A stretch of 39,553 nt of DNA from Aliiglaciecola sp. (GCA_028356795.1 JAOMVH010000009.1:1-39553); one strand, 5' to 3'. Shown: positions 1-9,321, counted from the stretch's first letter. Numbers and translations: made by a program. Notes: generated by a model not told the origin, from the sequence alone.

Positions 1-1489
1 TCTTGGATGCAGGGTATTGGGACACACGTTGTAACACATCAACCAAGTAGGTATACGGATTGATATTGTGCAAGCGACACGTCACGGTAAGGCTATGCAG
101 TATCCCGAGCTGCTCAGCACCCAGTTCAGTCCAACAGAACAAGTGATTTTTTCTGCCCATCGGGATAACCCGCAAGGCCCGCTCAAGATGGTTGGTATCG
201 ATACTCACTTTAGGGTGAGTCAGATACACGCACAACTGTGCTTGGCGTTCATGGACATACAGTATGGCCTTGGTCAGCGGGTGTTTGGGCAGTAAATCCA
301 GCCGTTGTCGTTGTTGGTCTATCCATGTAAAGAAGGTATCGACAATGGGCTCGCTGTGTTGCTGTCGATAGGCGGTTTTTTCATGGTCGCTTAGAGGCTG
401 TTCGCGGATGTGCTTTTCAACCTGGTAGAGCTTCTGTATCAGCGACAAGGCGTGTTTAGCGTCTTGTGGTGCAATGTCTTGGGCTTTTTCAAACATTCTG
501 CGGCTATGCGCCCAGCAACTAGCATGGGTGATGACTTGGCCTTGTTGATTCAGTTGGTTGACGGCGTTGGTGTAGGCGACATACCCATCGGTGAGTAAGG
601 TGCCATTGAAGCCAGTAAGCTGCTCGATAGCGTGTTGGGTGCTGCGGCTATTACTCCAGGTGAACGCCACTTCATTATCCTGACCGTAAATGGGCCAGAA
701 GTAAGTTTGTTTCATTTGTCGGTGCGCACTGCCTTTGGCTTGGATGCGTCCGACTTTATGCGGCACTTCATCCATAGCGAGGTGCTGGCCTGATAACATA
801 CTTGCTAGCATCGCTTTGGCTATAGGGCGCAGCAGTTCAATGCCTTTTGAGACATAATGGATCAAGGTAGAACGACTTAACGTCACGCCGGCATCCAGCA
901 TGCGCTGGTGTTGGCGATGCAGCGGTAAATGATACACGGCTTTATCTACCATCAGCCCCGCCAGTAAAGACACATCCGCATAACAGCCTTCTAAGACATT
1001 GTCCGGCGCAGGCGGTGTGACAAAGGTGTCGGTGCCTTTTTCTTTGACGACTTTGCGCCGGTAGGTCATCACCACATAACTGCCCACTTGTTGGGCTAAG
1101 CGATGCGTTTCTTTGATGCCAATGACCTCGTAGTTATCGGCCTCTTCCCCTTCCAGCTCTGGGCAGGGAACATCAATAATCTGGCGTGGGACCTCATCGC
1201 TAAAACGAAGACCTGAGTCATTCACATCGTTATCGTTTTTACGCTTGTTGTTGCGCGTGTGCGCTTTCACTGTCTGTGAGGTATCGGAGTGTGGCTTGGG
1301 CTGTTCCGCTAACGTAAACAACACCTGTTGGTCTGGGTTATCAATGAGAACCTTTTCAGATTTACGTCCAAAGTACTGACGATTAAACCACGCCACTTGC
1401 TGTTTAAGCTGTGCGTTTTCAGCCGATTGACGCGCATATTCGGCGTCAATTTCAGCAGCGGGCAAATGGCTAATACGTGTCGTTTTCAT
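1..1489 (-). CDS. tnpC: IS66 family transposase TnpC (C-terminus cut by window edge)
   Basis: This is the DDE transposase of the IS66 element. I followed the frame from the ATG at 1487-1489 to the window edge: 496 codons with no stop. Recognisable family segments are an N-terminal helical stretch (QLKQQVAWFNRQYFGRKSEK), the first catalytic Asp region (AMDEVPHKVG), LLTDGYVAY, the HASCWAHSRRMF motif and the terminal block NHLERALRVIPMGRKNHLF with the catalytic Glu. The last visible residues (PYTYLVDVLQRV) are close to the usual C-terminus, so little is missing. The zinc-finger segment common in IS66 TnpC looks degenerate: CP is present but the paired CxxC motifs are not. It starts 23 nt after tnpB, so the two are probably co-transcribed. 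Confidence 0.95.
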   Translation of the reverse strand, partial: MKTTRISHLPAAEIDAEYARQSAENAQLKQQVAWFNRQYFGRKSEKVLIDNPDQQVLFTLAEQPKPHSDTSQTVKAHTRNNKRKNDNDVNDSGLRFSDEVPRQIIDVPCPELEGEEADNYEVIGIKETHRLAQQVGSYVVMTYRRKVVKEKGTDTFVTPPAPDNVLEGCYADVSLLAGLMVDKAVYHLPLHRQHQRMLDAGVTLSRSTLIHYVSKGIELLRPIAKAMLASMLSGQHLAMDEVPHKVGRIQAKGSAHRQMKQTYFWPIYGQDNEVAFTWSNSRSTQHAIEQLTGFNGTLLTDGYVAYTNAVNQLNQQGQVITHASCWAHSRRMFEKAQDIAPQDAKHALSLIQKLYQVEKHIREQPLSDHEKTAYRQQHSEPIVDTFFTWIDQQRQRLDLLPKHPLTKAILYVHERQAQLCVYLTHPKVSIDTNHLERALRVIPMGRKNHLFCWTELGAEQLGILHSLTVTCRLHNINPYTYLVDVLQRVSQYPASK

Positions 1490-1512
1490 GGGCCTAAGTA
1501 TAGCAAATCCAG

Positions 1513-1848
1513 CTACTTAAATCGCTTATTTTGTCTGCCTTTTTGCCAATAAATACCGTCTATCAAACACTGCAACTGAGCCGGCTTCAGCGGTATTGTT
1601 AACTCATCACTGGCAACCTTGGCAAAGGTCCCTTGCTCAAGGCGTTTGCTCCATAAACAATACCCACCTTGCGCATAATACAGCACCTTCATCATCGTAC
1701 GCTTGCGGTTCACAAACACAAACCAATCGCCAAACTGTGCTGACATATGAAGCTTAACGCTCACCAACGCCGCCAATCCGTCGAACTGTTTTCGCATATC
1801 CGCCACGCCGGTATATAACCAAATTTGATGTGCACCAGTACTTAACAT
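1513..1848 (-). CDS. tnpB: IS66 family accessory protein TnpB
   Basis: A 111-aa protein with the IS66 Orf2 signature: QIWLYTGVADMRKQFDGLAALV near the N-terminus, then FVFVNRKRTMMKVLYY and a CLWSKRLEQGTF segment. TnpB is needed together with TnpA and TnpC for IS66 transposition; its biochemical role is not settled. Its ATG overlaps the end of tnpA by 7 nt (1842-1848), suggesting translational coupling. Length is normal for the family and there is no sign of decay. Confidence 0.93.
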   Translation of the reverse strand: MLSTGAHQIWLYTGVADMRKQFDGLAALVSVKLHMSAQFGDWFVFVNRKRTMMKVLYYAQGGYCLWSKRLEQGTFAKVASDELTIPLKPAQLQCLIDGIYWQKGRQNKRFK

Positions 1849-2132
1849 GCATTATCGCTGCGCATGTTAAGTACCACGCCATTGGGCAGCTTGAGCTCTA
1901 TTTGCCAGCGGCGCTCATCTTGCGTGACCTGCAATAAATCATTAAGGGGTAACCAATCTTCGGCTGACTCTATATTGGAAAGTGATTGCGACCGATATTT
2001 TTTACGCTGCAAATAGAAGTTAGATAGCGTTATCTTGTTTTCGGTACAAAACTGAGCCACCGACAGCCCACTTGACTGTTGCGCTTCAACTAACTGGTGC
2101 CACTGCTGTGGACTTCTTCTTAACTTCGCCAT
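1842..2132 (-). CDS. tnpA: IS66 family accessory protein TnpA
   Basis: A 96-aa first gene of the IS66 element. The N-terminal half (WHQLVEAQQSSGLSVAQFC, then NFYLQRKKYR) is the short helix-turn-helix-like domain typical of IS66 TnpA/Orf1, which probably binds DNA. A good ribosome site (AAAGGAGCAACGTCT) precedes the ATG at 2130-2132. The C-terminal part (IELKLPNGVVLNM) also matches the family. It overlaps tnpB by 7 nt. Confidence 0.88.
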   Translation of the reverse strand: MAKLRRSPQQWHQLVEAQQSSGLSVAQFCTENKITLSNFYLQRKKYRSQSLSNIESAEDWLPLNDLLQVTQDERRWQIELKLPNGVVLNMRSDNAC

Positions 2133-2194
2133 AGACGTTGCTCCTTTGCTAAAATCTATGGCTTATTTTACGGTGATCGCGTGAGGAGAGAAGG

Positions 2195-2215
2195 CGTCCT
2201 AAAATGAACGCTTAC
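2195..2215. repeat. Putative terminal inverted repeat of the IS66 element (tnpA side)
   Basis: Read from the outside inward this is GTAAGCGTTCATTTTAGGAC. The GTAAGCG start resembles ends of other IS66-family elements. The partner repeat is outside the window, so the boundary is an inference. Confidence 0.6.
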
Positions 2216-2557
2216 GTTGCACCTACGGTTTCCCGTGGCTACATTGTTCTCAGTGCTTTGCACCTCAACGTTACCGCCAACGCACAACTGAGTAGGGAAC
2301 TACTGGTGAGACAGTAGGTTTAACATCCAATCCATTGGATTAAACAATCACAGGAGCAACATCGTGTCGCACCACTAAATTAGTTACAGGCTCTTATAAA
2401 GCATCATCGCCTGCCCCATAGCAAACTGATGCTGGCCGTTTTGTATCAAGGGTTTGTTAACTGCGGCAGTGAAGTTGAACATAAAAAGACTCGAAATTTA
2501 AATTTTTAGCACTATTTTCATAGGCACATTGCTTAATATGCATTTTCGGAGAAGTTT
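2216..2557. other. Non-coding stretch with several inverted repeats
   Basis: No convincing gene is seen in these 342 bases between the IS66 end and the sulfotransferase gene. It holds a cluster of inverted repeats: TACTG/CAGTA (2301-2316), a 12-bp stem with a 2-nt bulge (GTTTAA-TCCAAT / ATTGGATTAAAC, 2318-2345), GCATCA/TGATGC (2401-2432) and ACTGC/GCAGT (2460-2470). A good ribosome site (AGGAG) precedes a GTG at 2364 that stops after four codons. It may be debris of an older element or a structured regulatory region; I cannot assign it. Confidence 0.5.
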
Positions 2558-3535
2558 TCACTCACACACCTTGTAGTACAATTCCCTTATTTTTTCGTGT
2601 ATCGTTCCAGCGGAATAGTTTCCAATTATCGGTAATTTGTAAACTTTGATTCCATTCTTTTTAGAATCAGAATAATTTACAATTTTATCCGAAAATGAGC
2701 TCATGAATGTGGCATTAATGTGTTCTAGTACCAACGAGTCATTTAATCTAAAATCTACCAAATCAATATCATTCTTAATATCTTCAATATCTAATTCATT
2801 TGCTAAACAGTTAAAAAAACGCTCTCGCAAAAAATGAAACGGTTTATTCCCTAATTCGATATCAATCAAATTTAAAATTCTCAATATTTCTATAACTGCG
2901 TAATCCGACGCCACATTAATTTTTTTATTTTCGAGAACAAAGCCTTTACTTTCCCTTTTCTTCAGCCCAAAAAACATTAAGAACGACTCAAAAAGGTCGA
3001 CACCTGCATCAACAGCTATATCGTAATCTACGATTTTCACGTTAATGTTGAACTCTTTTGTATAATAACTAACAACTAATGAATCATTGAGACTTTCACT
3101 GCGATAGGGCCTAACTACACTATTCAACAAGTAATGTTGCCATGAAAGTGTTCCACCGTGTTTTATACTTTCCTGCCAACTTGATATCAACCTATCGTCA
3201 TTTCTTCTATAGAAGTAAATTATCTCTACTTCACAGTCATTTAATAAACTTTTTAATGCTTTTATATCTTCTTCATCGAGCCTATCGAAATTTTCGGATG
3301 AAACTACAATATTATGATGACCTTTGGACATCTCTTTCCATAGAAACATCGCGCCTTCATAATCCTTGTTGAATAGAAGCTCTGCAAACCTATGTTGTCC
3401 ATAGCCTACAACACCTACTGTTGGATAAGTCCAACCACAGCTTTGTAAAGCCTTTCTATTTTTATGTAACATTTTTTGTATGTAGGTGGACGCCGTTTTA
3501 TGTGGCCCGATGTGCAATACTACTTTTTTTTTCAA
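2558..3535 (-). CDS. PAPS-dependent sulfotransferase family protein
   Basis: This 325-aa protein has the PAPS 5'-phosphosulfate loop at residues 5-20 (VVLHIGPHKTASTYIQ) and a plausible 3'-phosphate binding segment later (YFYRRNDDRLISSW, with Arg and Ser). Such enzymes move sulfate from PAPS to sugar hydroxyls or other acceptors. It is the last gene of the minus-strand operon after rmd, so a role in sulfating the encoded polysaccharide is a reasonable inference, not proven. The best start is TTG at 3533-3535, with AAGGAG eight bases upstream; an upstream TTG at 3556 has no such support. The gene is clearly AT-rich compared with the housekeeping genes to the right, which fits horizontal acquisition. 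The family is diverse and the acceptor cannot be read from the sequence. Confidence 0.75.
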   Translation of the reverse strand: MKKKVVLHIGPHKTASTYIQKMLHKNRKALQSCGWTYPTVGVVGYGQHRFAELLFNKDYEGAMFLWKEMSKGHHNIVVSSENFDRLDEEDIKALKSLLNDCEVEIIYFYRRNDDRLISSWQESIKHGGTLSWQHYLLNSVVRPYRSESLNDSLVVSYYTKEFNINVKIVDYDIAVDAGVDLFESFLMFFGLKKRESKGFVLENKKINVASDYAVIEILRILNLIDIELGNKPFHFLRERFFNCLANELDIEDIKNDIDLVDFRLNDSLVLEHINATFMSSFSDKIVNYSDSKKNGIKVYKLPIIGNYSAGTIHEKIRELYYKVCE

Positions 3536-3623
3536 CTCTGAATCTCCTTTAAGCAATATACTACAACTCTTTTATAAAAATGTAGATTTTGAGCATTAAT
3601 GATACCTGATAAAGAGTAAGGTA

Positions 3624-4520
3624 CTATTTACCCAACATTTTCATAAGTATCCTTTCTATATCATTAGTTTTTAAATCACCTACTGCAGCAATCAATTTTC
3701 TGTTGTCGCCAACAATACACTTCACTTCGTTAGACCTTACAAAATCTGGATTGATTTTCACTTCAATATCTTTGTTAGTTATTGATTTAGTCAACTCAAT
3801 AATTTCAAGCAAAGATATACTGCTGCCTGAACAAAGGTTGAGAATATCGCTTTTTGAAGAGGATGCTAACAGTGCCTCGTAAGCACTGACTATAAAATCA
3901 ATTGAAGAATAGTCTCTTGAAACATCAAGATTACCTAGTTCAATTACCTCTTTAGAAGATAAAAAATGAGAAACAATTTTTGGAACCAAAAAATGCTCAG
4001 CTTGCCCAGGACCGGTATAATTGAAAGGCCGAGTGATAATAATATCTAAGTGCTCAAAAAAATTGGTGACGATCTTTTCCATTGCCAACTTACTGCATGC
4101 ATAGTGATTAACCGGCTCTGGAGATTCGGATTCACTTATTCTTGTTGTTCCACCTGCATTGCCATATACATTCGCACTACTAGCCACAATTATCTTTTTA
4201 GGGACAGATTTTTGTGAAGATATCACCTTAAGTAGGTTTTCAGTACCTACAGTATTGACTCTATAAAACTCACTTGGATCAGAATGACCAACAAAAGAAA
4301 TAGCGGCCAAATGAATGATGTAATCCGGTTCACACTGGGTAAATACCTTTTCTATTGAGCCAGTATCGGTAATATCCATTTGAAATTTGTTTAAATCACT
4401 ACAGGAAGATTTAGTTGTTCCAAATACGGTCATACCTGCTCGTTCTAGTCGGCTTTTAAGGTGGATCCCCGTAAACCCTTCAACACCGGTAATCAATACT
4501 GATTTAGAACGAAGTTCCAA
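3624..4520 (-). CDS. rmd: GDP-6-deoxy-D-mannose reductase (GDP-D-rhamnose synthesis)
   Basis: This extended short-chain dehydrogenase has an N-terminal NAD(P)-binding motif (GVEGFTG, residues 12-18) and a YACSK active site (YxxxK). The segment [10 protein letters not shown] is typical of Rmd-like reductases. Rmd reduces the 4-keto group of GDP-4-keto-6-deoxymannose made by Gmd, giving GDP-D-rhamnose. The start is taken as TTG at 4518-4520, because AGGAGG lies seven bases upstream; this makes 298 aa, near the length of known Rmd proteins. It overlaps the end of gmd by 17 nt, so the two are translationally linked. A related reductase making GDP-6-deoxytalose cannot be excluded. It does not resemble the GDP-fucose synthase WcaG, so L-fucose is unlikely. 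Confidence 0.8.
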   Translation of the reverse strand: MELRSKSVLITGVEGFTGIHLKSRLERAGMTVFGTTKSSCSDLNKFQMDITDTGSIEKVFTQCEPDYIIHLAAISFVGHSDPSEFYRVNTVGTENLLKVISSQKSVPKKIIVASSANVYGNAGGTTRISESESPEPVNHYACSKLAMEKIVTNFFEHLDIIITRPFNYTGPGQAEHFLVPKIVSHFLSSKEVIELGNLDVSRDYSSIDFIVSAYEALLASSSKSDILNLCSGSSISLLEIIELTKSITNKDIEVKINPDFVRSNEVKCIVGDNRKLIAAVGDLKTNDIERILMKMLGK

Positions 4521-5544
4521 GTTTATTCCTCCTGATGTCAGCTTCAACCATCATCGAGCAAAGTTCCTCTAATGCCACTGTCGCTTCCCACCCTAATTCT
4601 CTTTTTGCTTTCCCTGGATCGCCTATCAATAACTCGACTTCAGCAGGACGATAAAACTTAGGGTTAACTTTCACAACAACATTATTCGACTGTGTATTTA
4701 TAGCCACTTCTTGTTCTTCGCTTCCTTCCCAGCGCAGTTCTATTCCCGCAGCTTTGAAAGACATGGTAACAAAATCCCGGACAGTTTCAGTTCGATTTGT
4801 CGCAAGCACATAAGTGTCAGGTTTTTCCGCTTGTAACATACGCCACATGCCATCGACATAATCTTTTGCAAATCCCCAATCACGCTTCGCATCCATATTG
4901 CCCAATTCTAGGCAGTCGAGCATGCCTAGGCTAATTTTTGCAACGCTATCGGTTATCTTTCGCGTAACGAATTCTTTTCCTCGCAATGGAGACTCGTGAT
5001 TAAATAAGATCCCGCTACATCCGAAAATATCATAAGACTCTCGATAATTTATCGTCATCCAATGAGCATACAATTTAGCAACGCCATAAGGACTTCTTGG
5101 ATAAAATGGTGTTGATTCTTTTTGAGGTACAGCTTGAACTTCACCGAACATTTCAGAGGTCGAAGCCTGATAAAATCGAATTTTCGGGTTAACAATCCTA
5201 ATCGCTTCTAAGAGGTTTACCGGGCCTATCCCCGTTATTTCAGCAGTAGTTAATGGTTGATCAAAAGATACCCCCACAAAGCTTTGCGCTGCTAAGTTAT
5301 ATACCTCAGTTGCATTAGACGACTCCAAAAGTCGAACACTAGAACTAAGATCGGTGAGGTCATACTCAACCAAATGCAAGTTTTCATTACTTTGAATACC
5401 CAGTTCTTCAATCCTCCAAAAGTTTACTGAGCTGGTGCGACGATACGTACCATATACGATGTAATCTTTTTGTAACAATAATTCAGCTAAATACGCCGCA
5501 TCTTGTCCGGTAATACCGGTTATCACTGCTATTTTTTTTGTCAC
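4504..5544 (-). CDS. gmd: GDP-mannose 4,6-dehydratase
   Basis: This converts GDP-D-mannose to GDP-4-keto-6-deoxy-D-mannose using bound NADP. The N-terminus has the Rossmann motif [10 protein letters not shown] and the family segment YGTYRRTSS. The active-site region has STSEMFGEV (Thr/Ser and Glu) and [15 protein letters not shown] (YxxxK), followed by the substrate-binding stretch NHESPLRG. At 346 aa it is a normal Gmd length. It follows the large glycosyltransferase gene with a 13-nt gap and overlaps rmd, so it is in one operon with both. With Rmd next door, the end product is probably GDP-D-rhamnose. No GDP-mannose synthesis genes (manC/manB) are in the window, so the precursor must come from elsewhere. 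Confidence 0.95.
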   Translation of the reverse strand: MTKKIAVITGITGQDAAYLAELLLQKDYIVYGTYRRTSSVNFWRIEELGIQSNENLHLVEYDLTDLSSSVRLLESSNATEVYNLAAQSFVGVSFDQPLTTAEITGIGPVNLLEAIRIVNPKIRFYQASTSEMFGEVQAVPQKESTPFYPRSPYGVAKLYAHWMTINYRESYDIFGCSGILFNHESPLRGKEFVTRKITDSVAKISLGMLDCLELGNMDAKRDWGFAKDYVDGMWRMLQAEKPDTYVLATNRTETVRDFVTMSFKAAGIELRWEGSEEQEVAINTQSNNVVVKVNPKFYRPAEVELLIGDPGKAKRELGWEATVALEELCSMMVEADIRRNKLGTSF

Positions 5545-5557
5545 TTTGCAACCTTAC

Positions 5558-8284
5558 CTAATTTTCTCTTGATGAATAAATGCCGACAGAACCAAATATC
5601 ACCTTAAATCTTTCACGGGCGTTTTTAAAAGAGAAATTGCCTTGTACTATCATTTTTTCGTTTTCAGCAAACTTTTTCCACAATTCTTGATCTTCATATA
5701 ATTCAATGATCGAATCAACCCACTCTTGTGGTTCTTGGGCAACTAGAACATTAACCCCCTTTGTCAAGCCAGTACCTTCGATAGCCATTTCGGTTGCTAC
5801 GATAGGAGTCTTATGTGCCATAGCTTCTAACACTTTACCTTTGATACCTGCTCCAGACAAAAGCGGAGCGACAAACACTCGATGCTGATGGTATACATCC
5901 TCTAACGATTCAGCAAACCCTACAACCTCTATATTTTCAGTGCTGTTCTTCACGAATTCTATAGGCATATTGCTACCATAAACATAAAGTTTGATATCAG
6001 GTCTAACATTCAACAACAAAGGCATGATCTCATCAATTAAATAAGTTAATGCTTCAACATTTGGAGTATGGTTAAATCCGCCTAGAAAGGCGATACCCTG
6101 GCGCTCTTCGAAGCCAGGTCCGTTGGACTTTTCTTGTAAAACCCAAGGCGTATGATGTAGTTTATCTGCCTCCAGAATATGGGACGTAATCACTGCATGC
6201 TCAGTTAAGTTGTAACATAGAATTGCATCAACTTTTTGACAAACACCAAGCTCTTCATCCCGCGTTTGCAATGCATTTGCGAGCTCTTGTTTATCCACTC
6301 CACTTCTTAAAGCTGCTCTCATTTGCCTTAAAAAATGTAAATCACAGTTGTTAAACATGATTTTAGCACGTGACTTTTGTCTTATAAGATCTATGTATTT
6401 TTGGGCGACAGAATATCGAACAATGTAAACAGCGTCCATTTCATCTAAACGTCTTGTTAATACATCGTCCATAGAGGTATAAAACGGAGTGTAAAGAACC
6501 TCCACGCCCATTTTTTGAAGTGACGTTGTATAATGACCAAAGTGTGCCAAATTTTCAGGCACAAACGTTACTTTAAAGCCAAGCGCCAACATCAGCTTAA
6601 TTTCTTGAACGACCGCATAACTTCCCGCGTCTTTATTCGGTTGCGGGCTTGCGAAGTCTATTACAAGAATACGCTGGTCAATGTTTCGGTCTTTTTCAAA
6701 TCTTAAATTGTCTAGGCTTGCTTTACCATTATGTTTAAATACTTTAAACCACTTATTGCGGAACGTTTTTTCGTTTACCACTTGGTACCGCTTTAAGCCT
6801 TTTGTGACATCTGTACCATGGCTTTGCCCTTCAAAGTGCACTACCTCAGATGTAGGTACATACACGGTTTTATAACCCGCTTCGCGTACTTTAAAGGCCA
6901 AATCGGTATCTTCATAATAGCATGGCACAAGTTCTTCACTGAAACGGCCAACTTCGTCCCACACTGTTTTGGGTATGCACATGGCAGCGCCAGACACATA
7001 GTCTACTTCACGGGCATAATTAAATTCTGGCTGAAGCGGATTCGCGTCGCGCCCTACATTCCATGGTTGTCCATTACCCCATACAATGCCACCTGCCTCT
7101 TGCATAGAGCCGTCTAGGTTAAGAAGCTTAGAGCCCGTTAGTCCAACCGTTTTATCTTCATTGTGCTTTTCTATAAGCTCGTCAATCCAAAACGAAGACA
7201 CTTCAGTGTCGTTGTTTAAGAAAATGATATAGTTGCCCTTGGCCATATCCGTCGCTCGGTTACAGCTTCTTAAAAAGCGCAAATTTTCAGGGTTTCTAGA
7301 AATAACCACGTTTTCAATAATATCTTCAGCGTTGGCTGTGTCATCAGTGGAGCAGTCGTCAGCTAAAATTACTTCGTAACTGGTTTTGTTGAATGCAAGT
7401 AATACCGACGCTATACAGTGGTAGGTAAGCTCAAATTTGTTGAAAGCAGGCACAATAATCGAAACTTCGGGTTTGTCGTACTTAGGTAACGAAAAGGCTG
7501 GAAATTTCTTTCTGCCATCATAACCTTCAACCATAACTTGGTGGGCCGTCATTACCGATTTTATGTCTACTTTTGAAGCATTGTCTACAATACTTTCAAG
7601 CTGATAATTAAGCGACTCGTAGCGGCTGTCGGCTTGCTTGGGTAAACTCATAAAACCAGGCTTTTTATGGCTTTCTTTTAAGTACATCCAAGGTGTTGAA
7701 ACTGGTTTTAATGTGAAATAAGCACCCCCGAGTTTATGTGCTACGCCTTTTATCGAAATTTCAAGCAAGTGGTTTTGATTATCAAGTACCTTGGCGGGCA
7801 GCCAAACGTGGTCTTGTATGCTTTTGTTTTGCGAGTTAATGGCGTGCTCGCAAATAACTTCACCGTCGCAAAATATTTCTAACGTTTTTGCTTGTAATGG
7901 TGCATTAGATGAAACAGCGAAAAGGAACTTGTTTCCGATAATATTTTGCGCTTCGGCCCAGAAGGAGGGGGTTAAAATACCGACGTTAAATTCATTAGTT
8001 TTTAATGCAGCGTCGGTTTCAAATTCTCTAATCTCAATTAAGGCATTGTCTTCTAGCGCAGTGGTATCTATCTCTATTTCGAAACCATGTAAGCCATCGT
8101 TGAACTTCGCTTGTTTTAAATCGGGCCTGAAAGTTTCTGCAACTCCCGAACCAATAAGTTTATTGTTGCAATATATGGCAACTGAGATCGGGCTCTCTGA
8201 ATTTAAGTCTACTCCCCAACCGCTCAGTATTCCACCATTTAAGGTGTCTATACCGCCGACTAACTTCATGCCAGTTGAACCCAT
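5558..8284 (-). CDS. Large bifunctional glycosyltransferase (GT2 domain plus GT4-like domain)
   Basis: This 908-aa protein seems to hold two transferases. Residues about 1-200 form a beta-rich N-terminal region (GILSGWGVDLNSESPISVAI...) of a type sometimes seen at the start of glycosyltransferases. Residues about 265-510 are a GT2 (GT-A) domain: VSIIVPAFNKFELTYHC, ADDCSTDDT, the metal-binding FLNNDTEVS and the acceptor-side YYEDTDLAFKVREAGY. Residues about 540-890 resemble GT4 (GT-B), with FLGGFNHTPNVEAL and APLLSGAGIKGKVLEAM. No signal peptide or membrane segment is seen, so it should act in the cytoplasm. It heads the operon with gmd-rmd-sulfotransferase, so one domain may use GDP-D-rhamnose (inference). 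The ATG at 8282-8284 follows an AGAGGA ribosome site. Confidence 0.85.
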   Translation of the reverse strand: MGSTGMKLVGGIDTLNGGILSGWGVDLNSESPISVAIYCNNKLIGSGVAETFRPDLKQAKFNDGLHGFEIEIDTTALEDNALIEIREFETDAALKTNEFNVGILTPSFWAEAQNIIGNKFLFAVSSNAPLQAKTLEIFCDGEVICEHAINSQNKSIQDHVWLPAKVLDNQNHLLEISIKGVAHKLGGAYFTLKPVSTPWMYLKESHKKPGFMSLPKQADSRYESLNYQLESIVDNASKVDIKSVMTAHQVMVEGYDGRKKFPAFSLPKYDKPEVSIIVPAFNKFELTYHCIASVLLAFNKTSYEVILADDCSTDDTANAEDIIENVVISRNPENLRFLRSCNRATDMAKGNYIIFLNNDTEVSSFWIDELIEKHNEDKTVGLTGSKLLNLDGSMQEAGGIVWGNGQPWNVGRDANPLQPEFNYAREVDYVSGAAMCIPKTVWDEVGRFSEELVPCYYEDTDLAFKVREAGYKTVYVPTSEVVHFEGQSHGTDVTKGLKRYQVVNEKTFRNKWFKVFKHNGKASLDNLRFEKDRNIDQRILVIDFASPQPNKDAGSYAVVQEIKLMLALGFKVTFVPENLAHFGHYTTSLQKMGVEVLYTPFYTSMDDVLTRRLDEMDAVYIVRYSVAQKYIDLIRQKSRAKIMFNNCDLHFLRQMRAALRSGVDKQELANALQTRDEELGVCQKVDAILCYNLTEHAVITSHILEADKLHHTPWVLQEKSNGPGFEERQGIAFLGGFNHTPNVEALTYLIDEIMPLLLNVRPDIKLYVYGSNMPIEFVKNSTENIEVVGFAESLEDVYHQHRVFVAPLLSGAGIKGKVLEAMAHKTPIVATEMAIEGTGLTKGVNVLVAQEPQEWVDSIIELYEDQELWKKFAENEKMIVQGNFSFKNARERFKVIFGSVGIYSSREN

Positions 8285-8332
8285 TCAATATTGTCCTCTG
8301 TATAAATTTAAGTTTTTATTTTCGATTTTCGT

Positions 8333-8361
8333 ATTGTGTAAGTTTGTCCTTTCGAGGTCAA
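8333..8361 (-). promoter_or_regulatory. Putative promoter of the glycosyltransferase-gmd-rmd-sulfotransferase operon
   Basis: On the minus strand TTGACC (8361-8356) is followed after 17 bases by CACAAT (8338-8333). This is a fair sigma70-type match, about 50 nt upstream of the ATG at 8284, in the gap between the divergent operons. Confidence 0.45.
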
Positions 8362-8410
8362 GCACTCTGATGCGATTTCGCTTGTTTAAATCGTACTAAT
8401 AACACGTTAC

Positions 8411-8416
8411 TATAAT
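8411..8416 (+). promoter_or_regulatory. Putative -10 box of the rmlACDB operon
   Basis: A perfect TATAAT lies 27 nt upstream of the rmlA ATG. No good -35 box stands at the right distance, so the promoter may need an activator or be weak. Confidence 0.4.
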
Positions 8417-8442
8417 GATATATTAACGAGGAAAATTTATTT

Positions 8443-9321
8443 ATGAGAAAAGGAATAATACTCGCTGGTGGTTCGGGCACGCGCTTACACCCGCTAACAA
8501 AAGTAGTTAGCAAACAGTTGATGCCGGTTTACGATAAACCTATGATTTACTATCCACTTACTACACTTATGATGTCGGGTATCCGCGATGTACTTATTAT
8601 TACAACGCCAGAAGAGCAACAACGGTTTATAGACTTAATTGGCGACGGAGCAGACCTGGGTATGAATATTCAATACGCAGTTCAATCTTCACCTGATGGT
8701 TTAGCACAGGCGTTTTTAATTGGTGAAGAATTTATTGGTAACGATAGTTGTTCATTGGTTTTGGGTGACAATATATATTACGGTCACGATTTAAAGCTTT
8801 CTTTACAAAGTGCTTATAAGCAAGAGCAAGGCGCTACGGTTTTTGGTTATCATGTTCTTGACCCAGAACGTTATGGGGTTGTTGATTTCGACGAGAACTG
8901 GAATGCGTTATCAATTGAAGAAAAGCCAGCAGAACCTAAATCTAACTATGCGGTCACTGGTTTATATTTCTATGACAATCGCGTGGTTGATTTTGCGAAA
9001 GAAGTTGAGCCTTCACCACGTGGTGAGCTTGAAATTACCGATCTTAATACTCTTTACTTGCAAGATGGCAGCTTAAAAGTTGAATTAATGGGACGTGGCT
9101 CCGCATGGTTAGACACTGGTACTTTAGATTCATTGCTGGATGCAGCCAACTTTGTTGCTGCCATTGAAAAACGTCAAGGATTAAAAGTATGTTGCCCCGA
9201 AGAAGTGGCATTTCGTATGGGGTATATCGATGCAGAGCAACTAGAGAAATTAGCCATGCCTCTCAAGAAAAGTGGGTATGGCGATTATTTACTTAAAGTT
9301 ATTCATGACAGAGTAAAATAA
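8443..9321 (+). CDS. rmlA: Glucose-1-phosphate thymidylyltransferase
   Basis: First step of dTDP-L-rhamnose synthesis: glucose-1-phosphate plus dTTP gives dTDP-glucose and pyrophosphate. The N-terminus carries the nucleotide-binding signature [11 protein letters not shown] with [16 protein letters not shown]. Further landmarks are LGDNIYYGH (metal-binding Asp), SIEEKP, EITDLN and WLDTGT. The length of 292 aa is standard. An ACGAGG ribosome site precedes the ATG. It leads the plus-strand cluster rmlA-rmlC-rmlD-rmlB, which is divergent from the large glycosyltransferase gene. Confidence 0.97.
   Translation: MRKGIILAGGSGTRLHPLTKVVSKQLMPVYDKPMIYYPLTTLMMSGIRDVLIITTPEEQQRFIDLIGDGADLGMNIQYAVQSSPDGLAQAFLIGEEFIGNDSCSLVLGDNIYYGHDLKLSLQSAYKQEQGATVFGYHVLDPERYGVVDFDENWNALSIEEKPAEPKSNYAVTGLYFYDNRVVDFAKEVEPSPRGELEITDLNTLYLQDGSLKVELMGRGSAWLDTGTLDSLLDAANFVAAIEKRQGLKVCCPEEVAFRMGYIDAEQLEKLAMPLKKSGYGDYLLKVIHDRVK

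Larger units (their letters stand above)
1..2215 (-). mobile_element. IS66-family insertion sequence, left end outside the window
   Basis: Three consecutive minus-strand genes have the classic IS66 order tnpA-tnpB-tnpC. The end next to tnpA is placed at 2215, where the plus strand reads ...GAACGCTTAC; read inward this is GTAAGCGTTC, matching the GTAA-type tips of IS66 inverted repeats. The other end lies beyond position 1, so the matching repeat and the target duplication cannot be checked. All three genes are open and look intact, so the element may be active. It sits at the edge of the polysaccharide locus. Confidence 0.88.

Noticed and set aside
1-1489. IS66 transposase as a pseudogene
   Set aside because: I followed the frame codon by codon from 1489 to the edge and found no stop; it is cut only by the window border.
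2216-2557. Integron attC site
   Set aside because: Some GTTTAAC/GTTAAC-like strings occur, but the paired R and L boxes with correct spacing are not seen and no integrase or cassette array is present.
3624-5544. GDP-L-fucose pathway (gmd plus fcl/wcaG)
   Set aside because: The second gene lacks the WcaG/Fcl N-terminus and epimerase motifs and matches Rmd-type reductases better, so GDP-D-rhamnose is preferred.
7791-8399. A 202-codon plus-strand open frame
   Set aside because: It lies opposite the N-terminal part of the large glycosyltransferase gene, has no recognisable domain, and the minus-strand frame is well supported.
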